From Ferruginibacter sp. (GTDB lineage: Bacteria; Bacteroidota; Bacteroidia; Chitinophagales; Chitinophagaceae), in assembly GCF_028288465.1 (NCBI RefSeq), contig NZ_JAQBNR010000021.1, positions 248,001 through 312,000 of the forward strand: a stretch of DNA of 64,000 bases. Direction: 5' to 3'. This document shows positions 16,259 to 23,504 of the stretch, one piece after another. A model generated the notes under the pieces. The model searched no databases. It was not told the DNA's origin and saw only the letters and a list, made by a program, of their open reading frames with translations. Numbering within the stretch: position 1 is the stretch's first letter; every line of letters begins with the position of its first letter. The position numbers and the translations under genes are program-made.

Positions 16259-17890
16259 TTAGTTATTTATCTTTTTTGTGGTTATTTCAATCACTCCATT
16301 TTTTCCTTTTTCACCGTATTGCTTTGTGCCATGATCACCTTTTAAAACATTTACACTCATAATTAAATCTTTGTCCAACAAATTAAATACATCATTGGTT
16401 ACGTCCTTTCCATCAATTACATAAAGAGCTTTTCCTGGTGCACTATCACCTTGTGACGCTTTATCCTCTTGCATCGTCACATTTACAATATGATTCTTAG
16501 CTGCTGTTTGCCCGGTACCGGTGCTTTCTGATATTTTACTATCAACAACCTTGTCGACTGCCGGAGATGGTGCATTGCCTGGCGTCTTAACAGTCTCTTT
16601 TCCATGGGCAGGATGCGGAGGTGGTGGTGGCGGTGGTGGAGGCAATGGTGCGACTGGAGCAATTTCAGGAGCTGGTGCGACTGGAGCAATTTCAGGAGCT
16701 GGTGCAACAGGAACAACCGAAGGAACTGGTGCTATAGGTGCTACCGGGGCTATGGCCGCTTCTGGTGCATCTGGCGCTGCTGGTGGAGGAGGTGGCGCAG
16801 GAAGTTCACCGTACTTTTTTGTAAAAGTAGATTTTGCATTTGCGTTATTTAAGTCGTACTCTTCCACCTTACCGTTTTTTAAAGTTACGGTAGCTCTGTT
16901 ATTTTGAACGTTTACCGATCTGACATTTGCAGGCAGGTTGCCGGCAGCGGGCACAGTGTCAACAGCACTCACGAACATTTGTTGCGGCTTGATTACAACA
17001 GCATCCGGCTTTGACTGGTGTTGCCTGAAAGCAAGCAAAAGCACTGCTGCAACCGGCAGCACAAATAAAAATCTTGCCAGTTGTACCCTGGCAGTTTTAA
17101 TTTTGTTCATCATGATGATACGTTTTTTAAGTGAAGAAAAATTGAATTGCTGGGTGAAACTAAACTGGGCAGTACCCATTACTTTTAATAACAAATACTG
17201 GTACTCTTTTTTATCAAAACCCGTTTGAATTATTTTATTGTCGGCTATAAACTCCAGGTTTTGCCGCACTGCGTGCCTTATCAGCCAGGCAAATGGATTG
17301 TACCAGTTTATAACACACAATATTTCTGTAAACAGGATATCTATTGTGTGTTTTTGTTTTACGTGTACAAACTCGTGTCGGATAATTTCTCTTAAACCAT
17401 CGCTGTCCTGCATATCATGCTGTATAAAAATGGCGTTGCCAATTGAAAACGGAATAATATTTTTTGCGACGCTATAAATTTTTACGCTATCGTCACTTAT
17501 AAGAATGGCTTTTCTTTTTAGCCTTACAAAAGAAATATATTGTATCAAAAGACGCAGCAGCAGTAAAAGGGCGCCAGTCAATAATATTGTCTGAACTATT
17601 GCCGGTAGCCATGTTTCTGCCCAGCTTGATGCAACTGCCGGCTTATTACTAACCGCATTAAAATTAAAATATGGTATCGTCGTAACTATTTCATTTTTTT
17701 CCAGTGAATGCCATACCTGCAGGGCACTGACATCAATAAAAGGAATATAAAAACAGCAGGCTGTATATGCCAGCAGGTACCACCGGTTGCAATTGTAAAA
17801 AGTGGTGCGCCGCAACACCAGCAAATAAAATGAATATACTATGGCAAGGCTGATGGATAACTTAAACAGGTATAAAAGCAATGATTGCAT
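16259..17890 (-). CDS. BlaR1-type M56 metallopeptidase sensor with TonB-plug-like C-terminus
   Basis: From the ATG at 17890 the protein has 543 residues; the frame is open to a TTG at 17917 that overlaps the repressor gene. Four N-terminal membrane helices carry the M56 peptidase domain with HEFVH (H172, E173, H176) and the likely third ligand E213 in LEFIAD. A last membrane helix (FVLPVAAVLLLAF) is followed by an outside region. That region holds a Pro/Ala-rich linker with nine prolines in a row and ends in ALYVIDGKDV, a segment like a TonB-receptor plug. BlaR1 proteins sense a signal and cleave the BlaI repressor; the gene for that repressor lies directly upstream. The ligand here is unknown. 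Confidence 0.9.
   Translation of the reverse strand: MQSLLLYLFKLSISLAIVYSFYLLVLRRTTFYNCNRWYLLAYTACCFYIPFIDVSALQVWHSLEKNEIVTTIPYFNFNAVSNKPAVASSWAETWLPAIVQTILLTGALLLLLRLLIQYISFVRLKRKAILISDDSVKIYSVAKNIIPFSIGNAIFIQHDMQDSDGLREIIRHEFVHVKQKHTIDILFTEILCVINWYNPFAWLIRHAVRQNLEFIADNKIIQTGFDKKEYQYLLLKVMGTAQFSFTQQFNFSSLKKRIIMMNKIKTARVQLARFLFVLPVAAVLLLAFRQHQSKPDAVVIKPQQMFVSAVDTVPAAGNLPANVRSVNVQNNRATVTLKNGKVEEYDLNNANAKSTFTKKYGELPAPPPPPAAPDAPEAAIAPVAPIAPVPSVVPVAPAPEIAPVAPAPEIAPVAPLPPPPPPPPPHPAHGKETVKTPGNAPSPAVDKVVDSKISESTGTGQTAAKNHIVNVTMQEDKASQGDSAPGKALYVIDGKDVTNDVFNLLDKDLIMSVNVLKGDHGTKQYGEKGKNGVIEITTKKINN
16647..16700 (-). repeat. 27-bp perfect tandem duplication in the BlaR1 linker
   Basis: Two identical 27-base units (16647-16673 and 16674-16700) encode the nine-residue motif APAPEIAPV twice in the Pro-rich linker. 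It is likely prone to slippage and length change. Confidence 0.85.
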
Positions 17891-17900
17891 AAATGGTGTT

Positions 17901-18263
17901 TTACTTTTTAGATTCAATCAATGTGATAATTTCCTTCAACTCTTTAGGCGATAATTTTTTTTGATCGACAAAAAAGTTTACCAGCTCCTTGTAGGAGTTA
18001 TCGAAATAGTCTTTTACAAAACCACTCATAAAACCTTTGGTATAGTCAGCTTCTGTTATCAGCGGTTTGTATACGTACAGGTTTCCCATCAGCCTGCCTG
18101 TAACGTATTTTTTCTTTTCAAGATTTTTTACTGTAGACGCCAGTGTAGTGTAGGGAGGAATGGGCGGTTCCATTTTTTCAAGAAACATTTTTACATTGCC
18201 CTCCCCTGTTTGCCAGATGGCCTTCATGGCCTGTTCTTCCTGTAGTGTGAGTTTATCTGCCAT
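17901..18263 (-). CDS. BlaI/MecI/CopY family transcriptional repressor
   Basis: The 120-residue protein has the winged-helix fold of BlaI/MecI: LTLQEEQAMKAIWQ at the N-terminus, the recognition region PPYTTLASTVKNLEKKKYV, a wing with GRLMGNLYVYKPL, and a C-terminal dimerisation helix region. In this family the dimer represses its own operon, and a BlaR1 peptidase inactivates it. Its stop codon lies 11 bases before the ATG of the BlaR1-type gene, so the two are one operon. Two dyads directly upstream of the ATG are probable operators. Confidence 0.93.
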   Translation of the reverse strand: MADKLTLQEEQAMKAIWQTGEGNVKMFLEKMEPPIPPYTTLASTVKNLEKKKYVTGRLMGNLYVYKPLITEADYTKGFMSGFVKDYFDNSYKELVNFFVDQKKLSPKELKEIITLIESKK

Positions 18264-18265
18264 TG

Positions 18266-18313
18266 TTACGATCTTTTCGTAAATCTACGAATATTTCGTA
18301 AAAGGCAAAATAA
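18266..18313 (-). promoter_or_regulatory. Promoter and two operator dyads of the blaI-blaR1 type operon
   Basis: Dyad 1 is TTACGA-N5-TCGTAA (18266-18282); dyad 2 is TACGAA-N3-TTCGTA (18286-18300). Their centres are 19 bp apart. A -7-like TTATTTTG (minus strand, 18313-18306) lies just upstream, so a bound repressor would cover the start of transcription. Confidence 0.6.
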
Positions 18314-18340
18314 TTTTTCCCCTTTTTTCAAAAATAATTT

Positions 18341-19468
18341 TCAGGATGCAGATTTCACAGGGCTTTCAGTTTCACTGTTTATTGCAGTGTTACGTTTACT
18401 ACGCAGGTTCCATACCTGCCCTTTATGACGGGTTGGTATTTCATCTCCCAATAATTTACCCCAGGGCTTTAATTCAGGAAGACGGTCAAATATAATTTTG
18501 AGAATACCTATAAAAGGAATGGATAAAAACATCCCCGGGATACCCCATACCGCATTACCTAATAAAACGATGACGAGAGAAATAAGTGCATTGATTTTTA
18601 CTTTGGAAGAAACAATAAAAGGCACCAGGAAATGATTATCTATAAATTGAATTACGAGGTAAGCCAATGTAATACCAATTTGCGTGTGATAACCATCTTT
18701 CGTAATGGTGGCAATAAAGAGCGGAAGCAACACCGCGATAATACCACCTATAAATGGAAGAATATTTAAAATGGCACCAAGCAATCCAATCAGGATAGCG
18801 TAATCTACCCCCAGCAACAGCAAAGCTGTCGAATTTAAAGTTGCTACTATCAGCGCTTCCAGTATCAATCCAAACATATAGTTTTGAATCGCACCCTTGG
18901 TTTGTTTCAGCACCAGGCTTACCTCTTTTGAATTGTTTTCTGAAAATATTTCATACAGAAAATTGAGGATAAGAATTTTATAATACAAGAAAAGATAGGT
19001 GTAAACAGGCAGCAAAAATACCATCCCCAGTGTTCCCATCACAGTTCCCAAAGTGGCGGCAATGATCGGTTTGATGCCATTTTCAGCTTCGGCAATATAT
19101 TGTTGCTGTTTGGCAATTGGCACATGAAGTTGTGTGCTTACATAATGCTGAAACGTAGCAGTAAGTTGCCAGAATTTAGTTTTTATAACCGGCAACTGGG
19201 CGCCGAAACTATTTAGTTCTGTCATTATAAAATATACGATACCCGATATAAAAATGAAAGCAATCAGCAAGGATAAAGATATGGCCCATATCTTATTTAG
19301 TCCCCATAACTGAAGTCGGTTTACGAGCGGATTCAACAACACGCCAAGTAAAATGGAGAAAGCCAGTGGTACCAATATTGACTTTAGATTAAAAAGCATA
19401 AAGACAAATAAGATCAATCCAAAAAGAACTACCGTACTTTTCAGGTAGAAGGGATACTTTTTAATCAT
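18341..19468 (-). CDS. AI-2E family (PerM-like) membrane permease
   Basis: The ATG at 19468 gives 375 residues; an upstream TTG frame adds a non-family segment that overlaps the terminator of the next gene. The protein has about seven membrane helices: two near the N-terminus (YLKSTVVLFGLILFVFMLF, then a long helix), a large loop with an amphipathic part (about 75-145), and the C-terminal set with ALLGVDYAILIGLLGAILN and the conserved NILPFIGG. The family includes putative autoinducer-2 exporters and Na+/H+ antiporters; most members have no proven substrate. It lies downstream of the DUF892 gene but a strong terminator separates them. Confidence 0.9.
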   Translation of the reverse strand: MIKKYPFYLKSTVVLFGLILFVFMLFNLKSILVPLAFSILLGVLLNPLVNRLQLWGLNKIWAISLSLLIAFIFISGIVYFIMTELNSFGAQLPVIKTKFWQLTATFQHYVSTQLHVPIAKQQQYIAEAENGIKPIIAATLGTVMGTLGMVFLLPVYTYLFLYYKILILNFLYEIFSENNSKEVSLVLKQTKGAIQNYMFGLILEALIVATLNSTALLLLGVDYAILIGLLGAILNILPFIGGIIAVLLPLFIATITKDGYHTQIGITLAYLVIQFIDNHFLVPFIVSSKVKINALISLVIVLLGNAVWGIPGMFLSIPFIGILKIIFDRLPELKPWGKLLGDEIPTRHKGQVWNLRSKRNTAINSETESPVKSAS

Positions 19469-19515
19469 GGTGTTTGTATGATGGTTGATGGGCCGGTTGC
19501 CGGGTTTAAATAATA

Positions 19516-19543
19516 CACGGCCATTTGTTGACAAATGGCCGTG
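19516..19543 (-). terminator. Strong hairpin terminator of the DUF892 gene
   Basis: Arms of 13 bp (ACGGCCATTTGT with ACAAATGGCCGT plus a flanking C-G pair) around a tiny loop. On the minus strand TATTATTT follows. It lies 24 bases past the stop at 19568. Confidence 0.75.
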
Positions 19544-19567
19544 CAGATATGCAAGCTATGGATTTCA

Positions 19568-20170
19568 CTATTCAGCAGCGGCGGATTCGTTCACCCGGCT
19601 TTCTGCCAGTTTTGACAAATTTTCATCCGCTTCTTTTTCCTCATCCAGCGTAGACTGTAAAATACCAGCCACTTCATCCTGGCCAAGTGTTTTTGCTAAC
19701 TGTGCAAGTCCGCCGTATGTGGCAATTTCATAATGCTCCACTTTTTGGGCCGCCATAATAATACCAACGTCCCTGGTTGCTGTTCCGGCTTCAGTATCTT
19801 CAATAATACTTTCGCCCTCTTTAGTAATACCTTCCATTGCTTCACATTTTTTTGCCTGGGGTTTTTTGCCCAGCAGTGAAAATACTTCTTCCAATCTTTC
19901 AACGTGACCACGGGTAACATCCAGGTGCTCTGCAATGGCATTCTTTAGTTCAGGTGAGCTGGCTGCCTTATGCATTTTTGGCAATGTCTTTACAAGGTGC
20001 TTTTCTGCCCAGTAAATGTCTTTTATTTCATCATGAAAAAATTCCTGCAACCTGGAATCGCTTCCAATAGATTGCTGGTTGGGTGTCATCTTTTTCGACG
20101 GAGATTCCTTCATCGCATTGCCATTGCCGTTTGACTGGCTTTTGCTGGTAGTTGTTGCTTTTGTTGCCAT
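19568..20170 (-). CDS. Ferritin-like DUF892 (YciE/YciF family) stress protein
   Basis: The 200-residue protein starts with a low-complexity Ser/Lys/Asn-rich tail (about 40 residues). It continues with the four-helix DUF892 domain: LQEFFHDEIKDIYWAEKHLV, then HLDVTRGHVERLEEVF, then KVEHYEIATYGGL and LDEEKEADENL. The spaced Glu and His residues on the helices (E/H in DEIKDIYWAEKH, EHLDVTRGHVERLE, VEHYE) look like a dimetal site of ferritin type. Family members are induced by stress in enterobacteria; the reaction is not well defined. It should be cytosolic and is transcribed alone, ending at a strong hairpin. Confidence 0.92.
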   Translation of the reverse strand: MATKATTTSKSQSNGNGNAMKESPSKKMTPNQQSIGSDSRLQEFFHDEIKDIYWAEKHLVKTLPKMHKAASSPELKNAIAEHLDVTRGHVERLEEVFSLLGKKPQAKKCEAMEGITKEGESIIEDTEAGTATRDVGIIMAAQKVEHYEIATYGGLAQLAKTLGQDEVAGILQSTLDEEKEADENLSKLAESRVNESAAAE

Positions 20171-20853
20171 AATAAAAAGTTTAAAATTTTATCTGTTTAT
20201 AAAACTTAATTCACAAAATAACCATGCCACTTTAAATGGGTGTTCGAAGACGGCGCTTTTACAAAAAAAAAGTTTTGCTTTTCATTAGCCAACAAGCTTT
20301 TTTTTCAGGATTTTGCAGGAGAAAAGATGTAAAAATCGGAGGATGTCATGAAATAAATTATCAGTATTCTAACATCCGGCCACAATATCCTTCAATGCCG
20401 CCCCACAACTCCACAATCCAGGCTGGTTGAAGCTTACAGGTTGTTGTAGTGAACAATTTAAATGGGTTTGATGTTATCTGGGTTTAAAATAAATTATGAA
20501 AATAAATGCAATCAGCGGGGGCAACTAAATGGTATTTTATTGTTGCCCTGGTATGTTTGTAAGGACGAAAAGAAGTTGCAATAAACGCTACAACCTGTGT
20601 ATAATTTTAGACAGCTTTTGTTTACGAAATTATCCCCTTTTTTTGCGGTATAGTAACGCAGCCGCAGCTTATGTACCATAATTAACGCCTGGATGGACAA
20701 GACTGTTAGCCTCAACTCCAGAACAACCACCCTGATATTTACAACGGGTCTGCATGTTAAAAAGCACCAGAATTATATAGTCACACCTTCTGCATTTTTA
20801 GATGGCATGGCGATACTAACATTGCTTTTTCAATCATGAAGAGGGAATCTCGT
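20171..20853. other. Intergenic region without supported gene
   Basis: This 683-base stretch contains short frames on both strands with no signal peptide, no domain and no ribosome site (for example a 72-codon minus-strand frame at 20512-20730). I see no tRNA or repeat. The promoter of the DUF892 gene must be near 20171-20230. Confidence 0.4.
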
Positions 20854-21051
20854 TTAACGGTGAAGTATATCTCCCGGTAAAATCAACCGTTCTTCGGGTA
20901 CGGATATCTTATCTGCTTTGTCGTGACCCGGGTAGATAAAGTCAACCTCGTATTTATTGGAATTCTCCTGGTAGTTGCACACTACTGCACTGCCTGCAGG
21001 CTTATATTCCGTGTCCAACACAGTAACCGTTTGACCAGATTGAAATTTCAT
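20854..21051 (-). CDS. Small SH3-like protein of unknown function
   Basis: This 65-residue frame starts MKFQSGQTVTVLDTEYKPAG and continues with strongly alternating beta residues (SAVVCNY, KYEVDFIYPGHD, ISVPEERLIL). The pattern of a short five-stranded barrel with a closing VPEERL motif is like small KOW/SH3-type proteins that I recall from related genomes. There is no signal peptide, so it is cytosolic. The reading frame is compact and well balanced in composition, which supports a real gene despite its size. No function can be given. Confidence 0.65.
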   Translation of the reverse strand: MKFQSGQTVTVLDTEYKPAGSAVVCNYQENSNKYEVDFIYPGHDKADKISVPEERLILPGDILHR

Positions 21052-21324
21052 ATTGCAGTTTTAGCAGTTTAAAAATATCCATTTGGCAAATACTTTTCGT
21101 CAAAAATTGTCCACAGAAACTTTTGCAACTGTGGATATAATATAAGGACTGAGTATACCCCGGCATAAACCTTTAGCCGGATTAATCGGCCAGCCTTTTT
21201 AAAATTGATCGAAATTCGGGATGTAGATGTACAGTGTATTTATTATCAAACCCTTAACAAACTTAATGGCTCTTTTCCAGTCACAGGTTGGCAATTTGAA
21301 ATTCATTCAGTTAAATAGTCAACC

Positions 21325-22674
21325 ATGAAAAGCAATCGAATGTTACTCCTGTTATTTATTGTCCTTATTGGCAGCGTACCGTCTGGCCAATTAAAAGCAC
21401 AATCAGTTGAAGTGAACTTTTCTGTATTTCAGCAAGATCTCAGTCCTTACGGCAGATGGACTTTTAATCCACGCTTTGGCCAGGTTTGGATTTATGAAGA
21501 TCCTGCTTTCCGGCCTTATGCAACTGACGGTCACTGGGAATATACCAACTACGGATGGTCATGGGTTTCTGATTTTGAATGGGGATGGGCGCCGTTCCAT
21601 TATGGCAGATGGGAATATGACCCCGAATATGGCTGGATGTGGATTCCGGGATATGAGTGGGCAAGTGCATGGGTGAGCTGGAGTGAATACGACGGTTATT
21701 ATGGATGGGCACCATTGGGTTATGGTCTTAACGTAAGTATATCCTTTGGCTCCATTCCTTATAACAGGTGGAATTTTTTACCAAGGCAATATATGGGAAG
21801 ACCAGACTTTTACCGGTAGTGCGTTGAACCGCGGAATAATTATTTTAGAAATGCCGTAGTGATCAACAATTTTTACAATGGCCGTGAGGGCAGATTTAAC
21901 CGCGGTCCGGAAAGAAGGGAAGTAGAAAGATTTACCAATAACCGTATTGAAGAAAGGCGTGTTAATTACAGGGAACGAATGGTGGTTAACAGAAATGATA
22001 ATGAAAGAGGAAGGGGTAATGTTTTTAACAATGGCCGTGACTATAACAGGGATAGAAACAACAATAATCAGCCACAGGGCAATGGGCGGAATAATAATTT
22101 TCCCACAAGGCCAGATAACAGAAATGAAAATAATGGCACTTATAATCGCGGAAGAGAAAACGACAACCGGCAACCGCAAAACAATGCGCCCGTAATCAAT
22201 AATCCCGGTAACAACAGGAACGACAATTTTCCCGCGAGGCCTCAAAACAGTTTTCCTGATAACCGGAATGGTAACAACGGCAACTACAATCATGGAAGAG
22301 ACAATAATAACGGGCAACCGCAAAATAATACGCCGGTGATCAGTAACCCTGGTAACAACCGCAATGACAATTTTCCAGCAAGACCGCAAAATAATTTCCC
22401 TGATAACCGTGGCAGGGAAAACAATGGTTTTCCCGGCCGTGGAAATAACAATGCCGGAAGGCCGCAGCAGCAAAATATTCCGCAGCCTATGCCAGCCCCG
22501 CAACAATTTCTGCAACGGAATATGGAACGCAGGCAACAACAACCAATGCCACAGCAACCACAACAAAGAATGGAACGGCCGTCCAATGGTGGTTATAATG
22601 AAGGCCGGCAAAGGGTAGAACGGGAGCATAACCAGCGGCCGCAGTCACAGGGTAGAGGCCGTGGAAGAGAATAA
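21325..22674 (+). pseudogene. DUF6600 family exported protein interrupted by one in-frame amber stop
   Basis: The first half (21325-21819, 164 codons) has a signal peptide and a Trp/Tyr-rich DUF6600 domain: LSPYGRW, GWSWVSDFEWGWAPFHYGRW, WIPGYEWASAWVSW. It ends at TAG (21817-21819) after MGRPDFYR. The same frame then stays open without another stop through 22674. It continues CVEPRNNYFRNAVVINNFYN and an Asn/Arg/Gln/Pro-rich tail with repeats; an internal ATG at 21859 opens a 271-codon frame. As I recall relatives read through this junction, so a full-length protein of about 449 residues was probably cut by a single base change (for example Tyr or Trp codon to TAG). A sequencing error or stop readthrough is not excluded. 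Confidence 0.7.
22117..22404 (+). repeat. Two tandem 144-bp coding repeats in the DUF6600 tail
   Basis: Units at 22117-22260 and 22261-22404 encode two 48-residue copies that share GRE/GRD-N-QPQNN-PVI and NPGNNRNDNFPARPQN and end in FPD. The copies differ at several codons, so the duplication is not recent. Confidence 0.8.
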
Positions 22675-22715
22675 ATTTTCAAATCAACAATTATCTATCA
22701 TAAAAATTTACCAAC

Positions 22716-23009
22716 ATGAAAAATACAATTTTAGTCGCCTTCGCAATCATTGGTTCATTGCTGTTCGCTTCCTGCAGCGGATCGAGGGTGGTGGTCGCAG
22801 AAAGGCCCGTTGCTCCTTATTATCAACGTCCGTTTGCACCGGGACCGGGTTATGTGTGGATAGAAGGAGATTGGCTATGGAGCCGCGGAAGATATATTCA
22901 TCAACCAGGCTATTGGGCTGCACCAAGAGGCGGCCGCCGCTGGCAAGCCGGTAGCTGGCAGCATTACAATAACGGCTGGCAATGGCGTCGTGGTTATTGG
23001 CACAGATAA
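22716..23009 (+). CDS. YXWGXW-repeat lipoprotein
   Basis: The 97-residue protein has a lipoprotein signal with the lipobox LFASC (Cys about residue 19) and a basic N-terminus. The mature part is rich in Trp, Tyr, Gly and Arg, with the repeated pattern W-x-x-G-x-W (VWIEGDWLWSRGRYIH, QAGSWQHYNNGWQWRRGYW). That is the YXWGXW repeat family of small cell-envelope proteins. The role is not known. It follows the DUF6600 gene by 41 bases on the same strand and has a similar Trp-rich style, so the two may be co-transcribed. Confidence 0.85.
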   Translation: MKNTILVAFAIIGSLLFASCSGSRVVVAERPVAPYYQRPFAPGPGYVWIEGDWLWSRGRYIHQPGYWAAPRGGRRWQAGSWQHYNNGWQWRRGYWHR

Positions 23010-23036
23010 GTTTTAGTAAGGGTTATAGATCAGCAA

Positions 23037-23066
23037 GGGTGCAGTGTAATGGCTGCGCCCGTTTTT
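23037..23066 (+). terminator. Intrinsic terminator after the YXWGXW gene
   Basis: GGGTGCAG and CTGCGCCC pair (with one G-U) and are followed by GTTTTTG. It lies 28 bases past the stop at 23009. Confidence 0.7.
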
Positions 23067-23142
23067 GTATGTAAAGTCGAATACTTTTCTGGCATATTAT
23101 TTAGTCTTTACCTGATATTTAACCATCAGTAAAATTTACAAC

Positions 23143-23499
23143 ATGCAACAACCAATTAATTTTGAACACGGAGATATGACAGGGGCCATTTCTGTGACCT
23201 TAGCCAATGATCAAACCCTGGATGACTTTTGCCAACAGCATATTCTTGATTACAACCGCGACAGGTTTGAAGCCTTTGCCATCCGGCTATTTTTAGGAAA
23301 GGAAACGGTAATAACTGTATATGCTGTCGATAAAACCCGTGAAGAAGACAGCGATTTAAAAACAGACAAAATTGCCGTAAAAAAATTCAAAATAAACACC
23401 ATCCCAATCAATGACTTGTTTAGTTATTGTTCGGCTTTTAATTGTACGCTCACAACGGGCACCTACGATTTGGATGAAATGGAAGTGATGAACCGGTAG
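23143..23499 (+). CDS. Conserved-looking cytosolic protein of unknown function
   Basis: This 118-residue protein has no signal peptide or membrane helix. It alternates strands and helices (AISVTLANDQ, FEAFAIRLFLGKETVITVYAVDK, FKINTIPINDLFSYCSAFNCTL) in a way that suggests a compact alpha/beta domain. I do not recognise the family. The frame has normal composition, and its stop lies 5 bases before the stop of the convergent 943-residue gene. The 133 bases upstream contain the terminator of the lipoprotein gene and leave room for a promoter. Confidence 0.7.
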   Translation: MQQPINFEHGDMTGAISVTLANDQTLDDFCQQHILDYNRDRFEAFAIRLFLGKETVITVYAVDKTREEDSDLKTDKIAVKKFKINTIPINDLFSYCSAFNCTLTTGTYDLDEMEVMNR

Positions 23500-23504
23500 G
23501 TATT

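Noticed and set aside
16483..16907. Frames on both strands across the Pro-rich linker
   Set aside because: They are shadows of the proline and alanine codon repeats of the BlaR1-type gene, giving Gly- or Trp-rich nonsense.
20512..20730. Minus-strand open frame of 72 codons in the gap before the SH3-like gene
   Set aside because: Composition is erratic, with no signal peptide, motif or promoter; it looks like chance.
21778..22629. Open minus-strand frame of 283 codons
   Set aside because: It is antisense to the low-complexity Asn/Arg-rich tail of the DUF6600 frame. Its Ile/Val/Leu-rich sequence is what the complement of AAC/AAT-rich repeats gives, with no family features.
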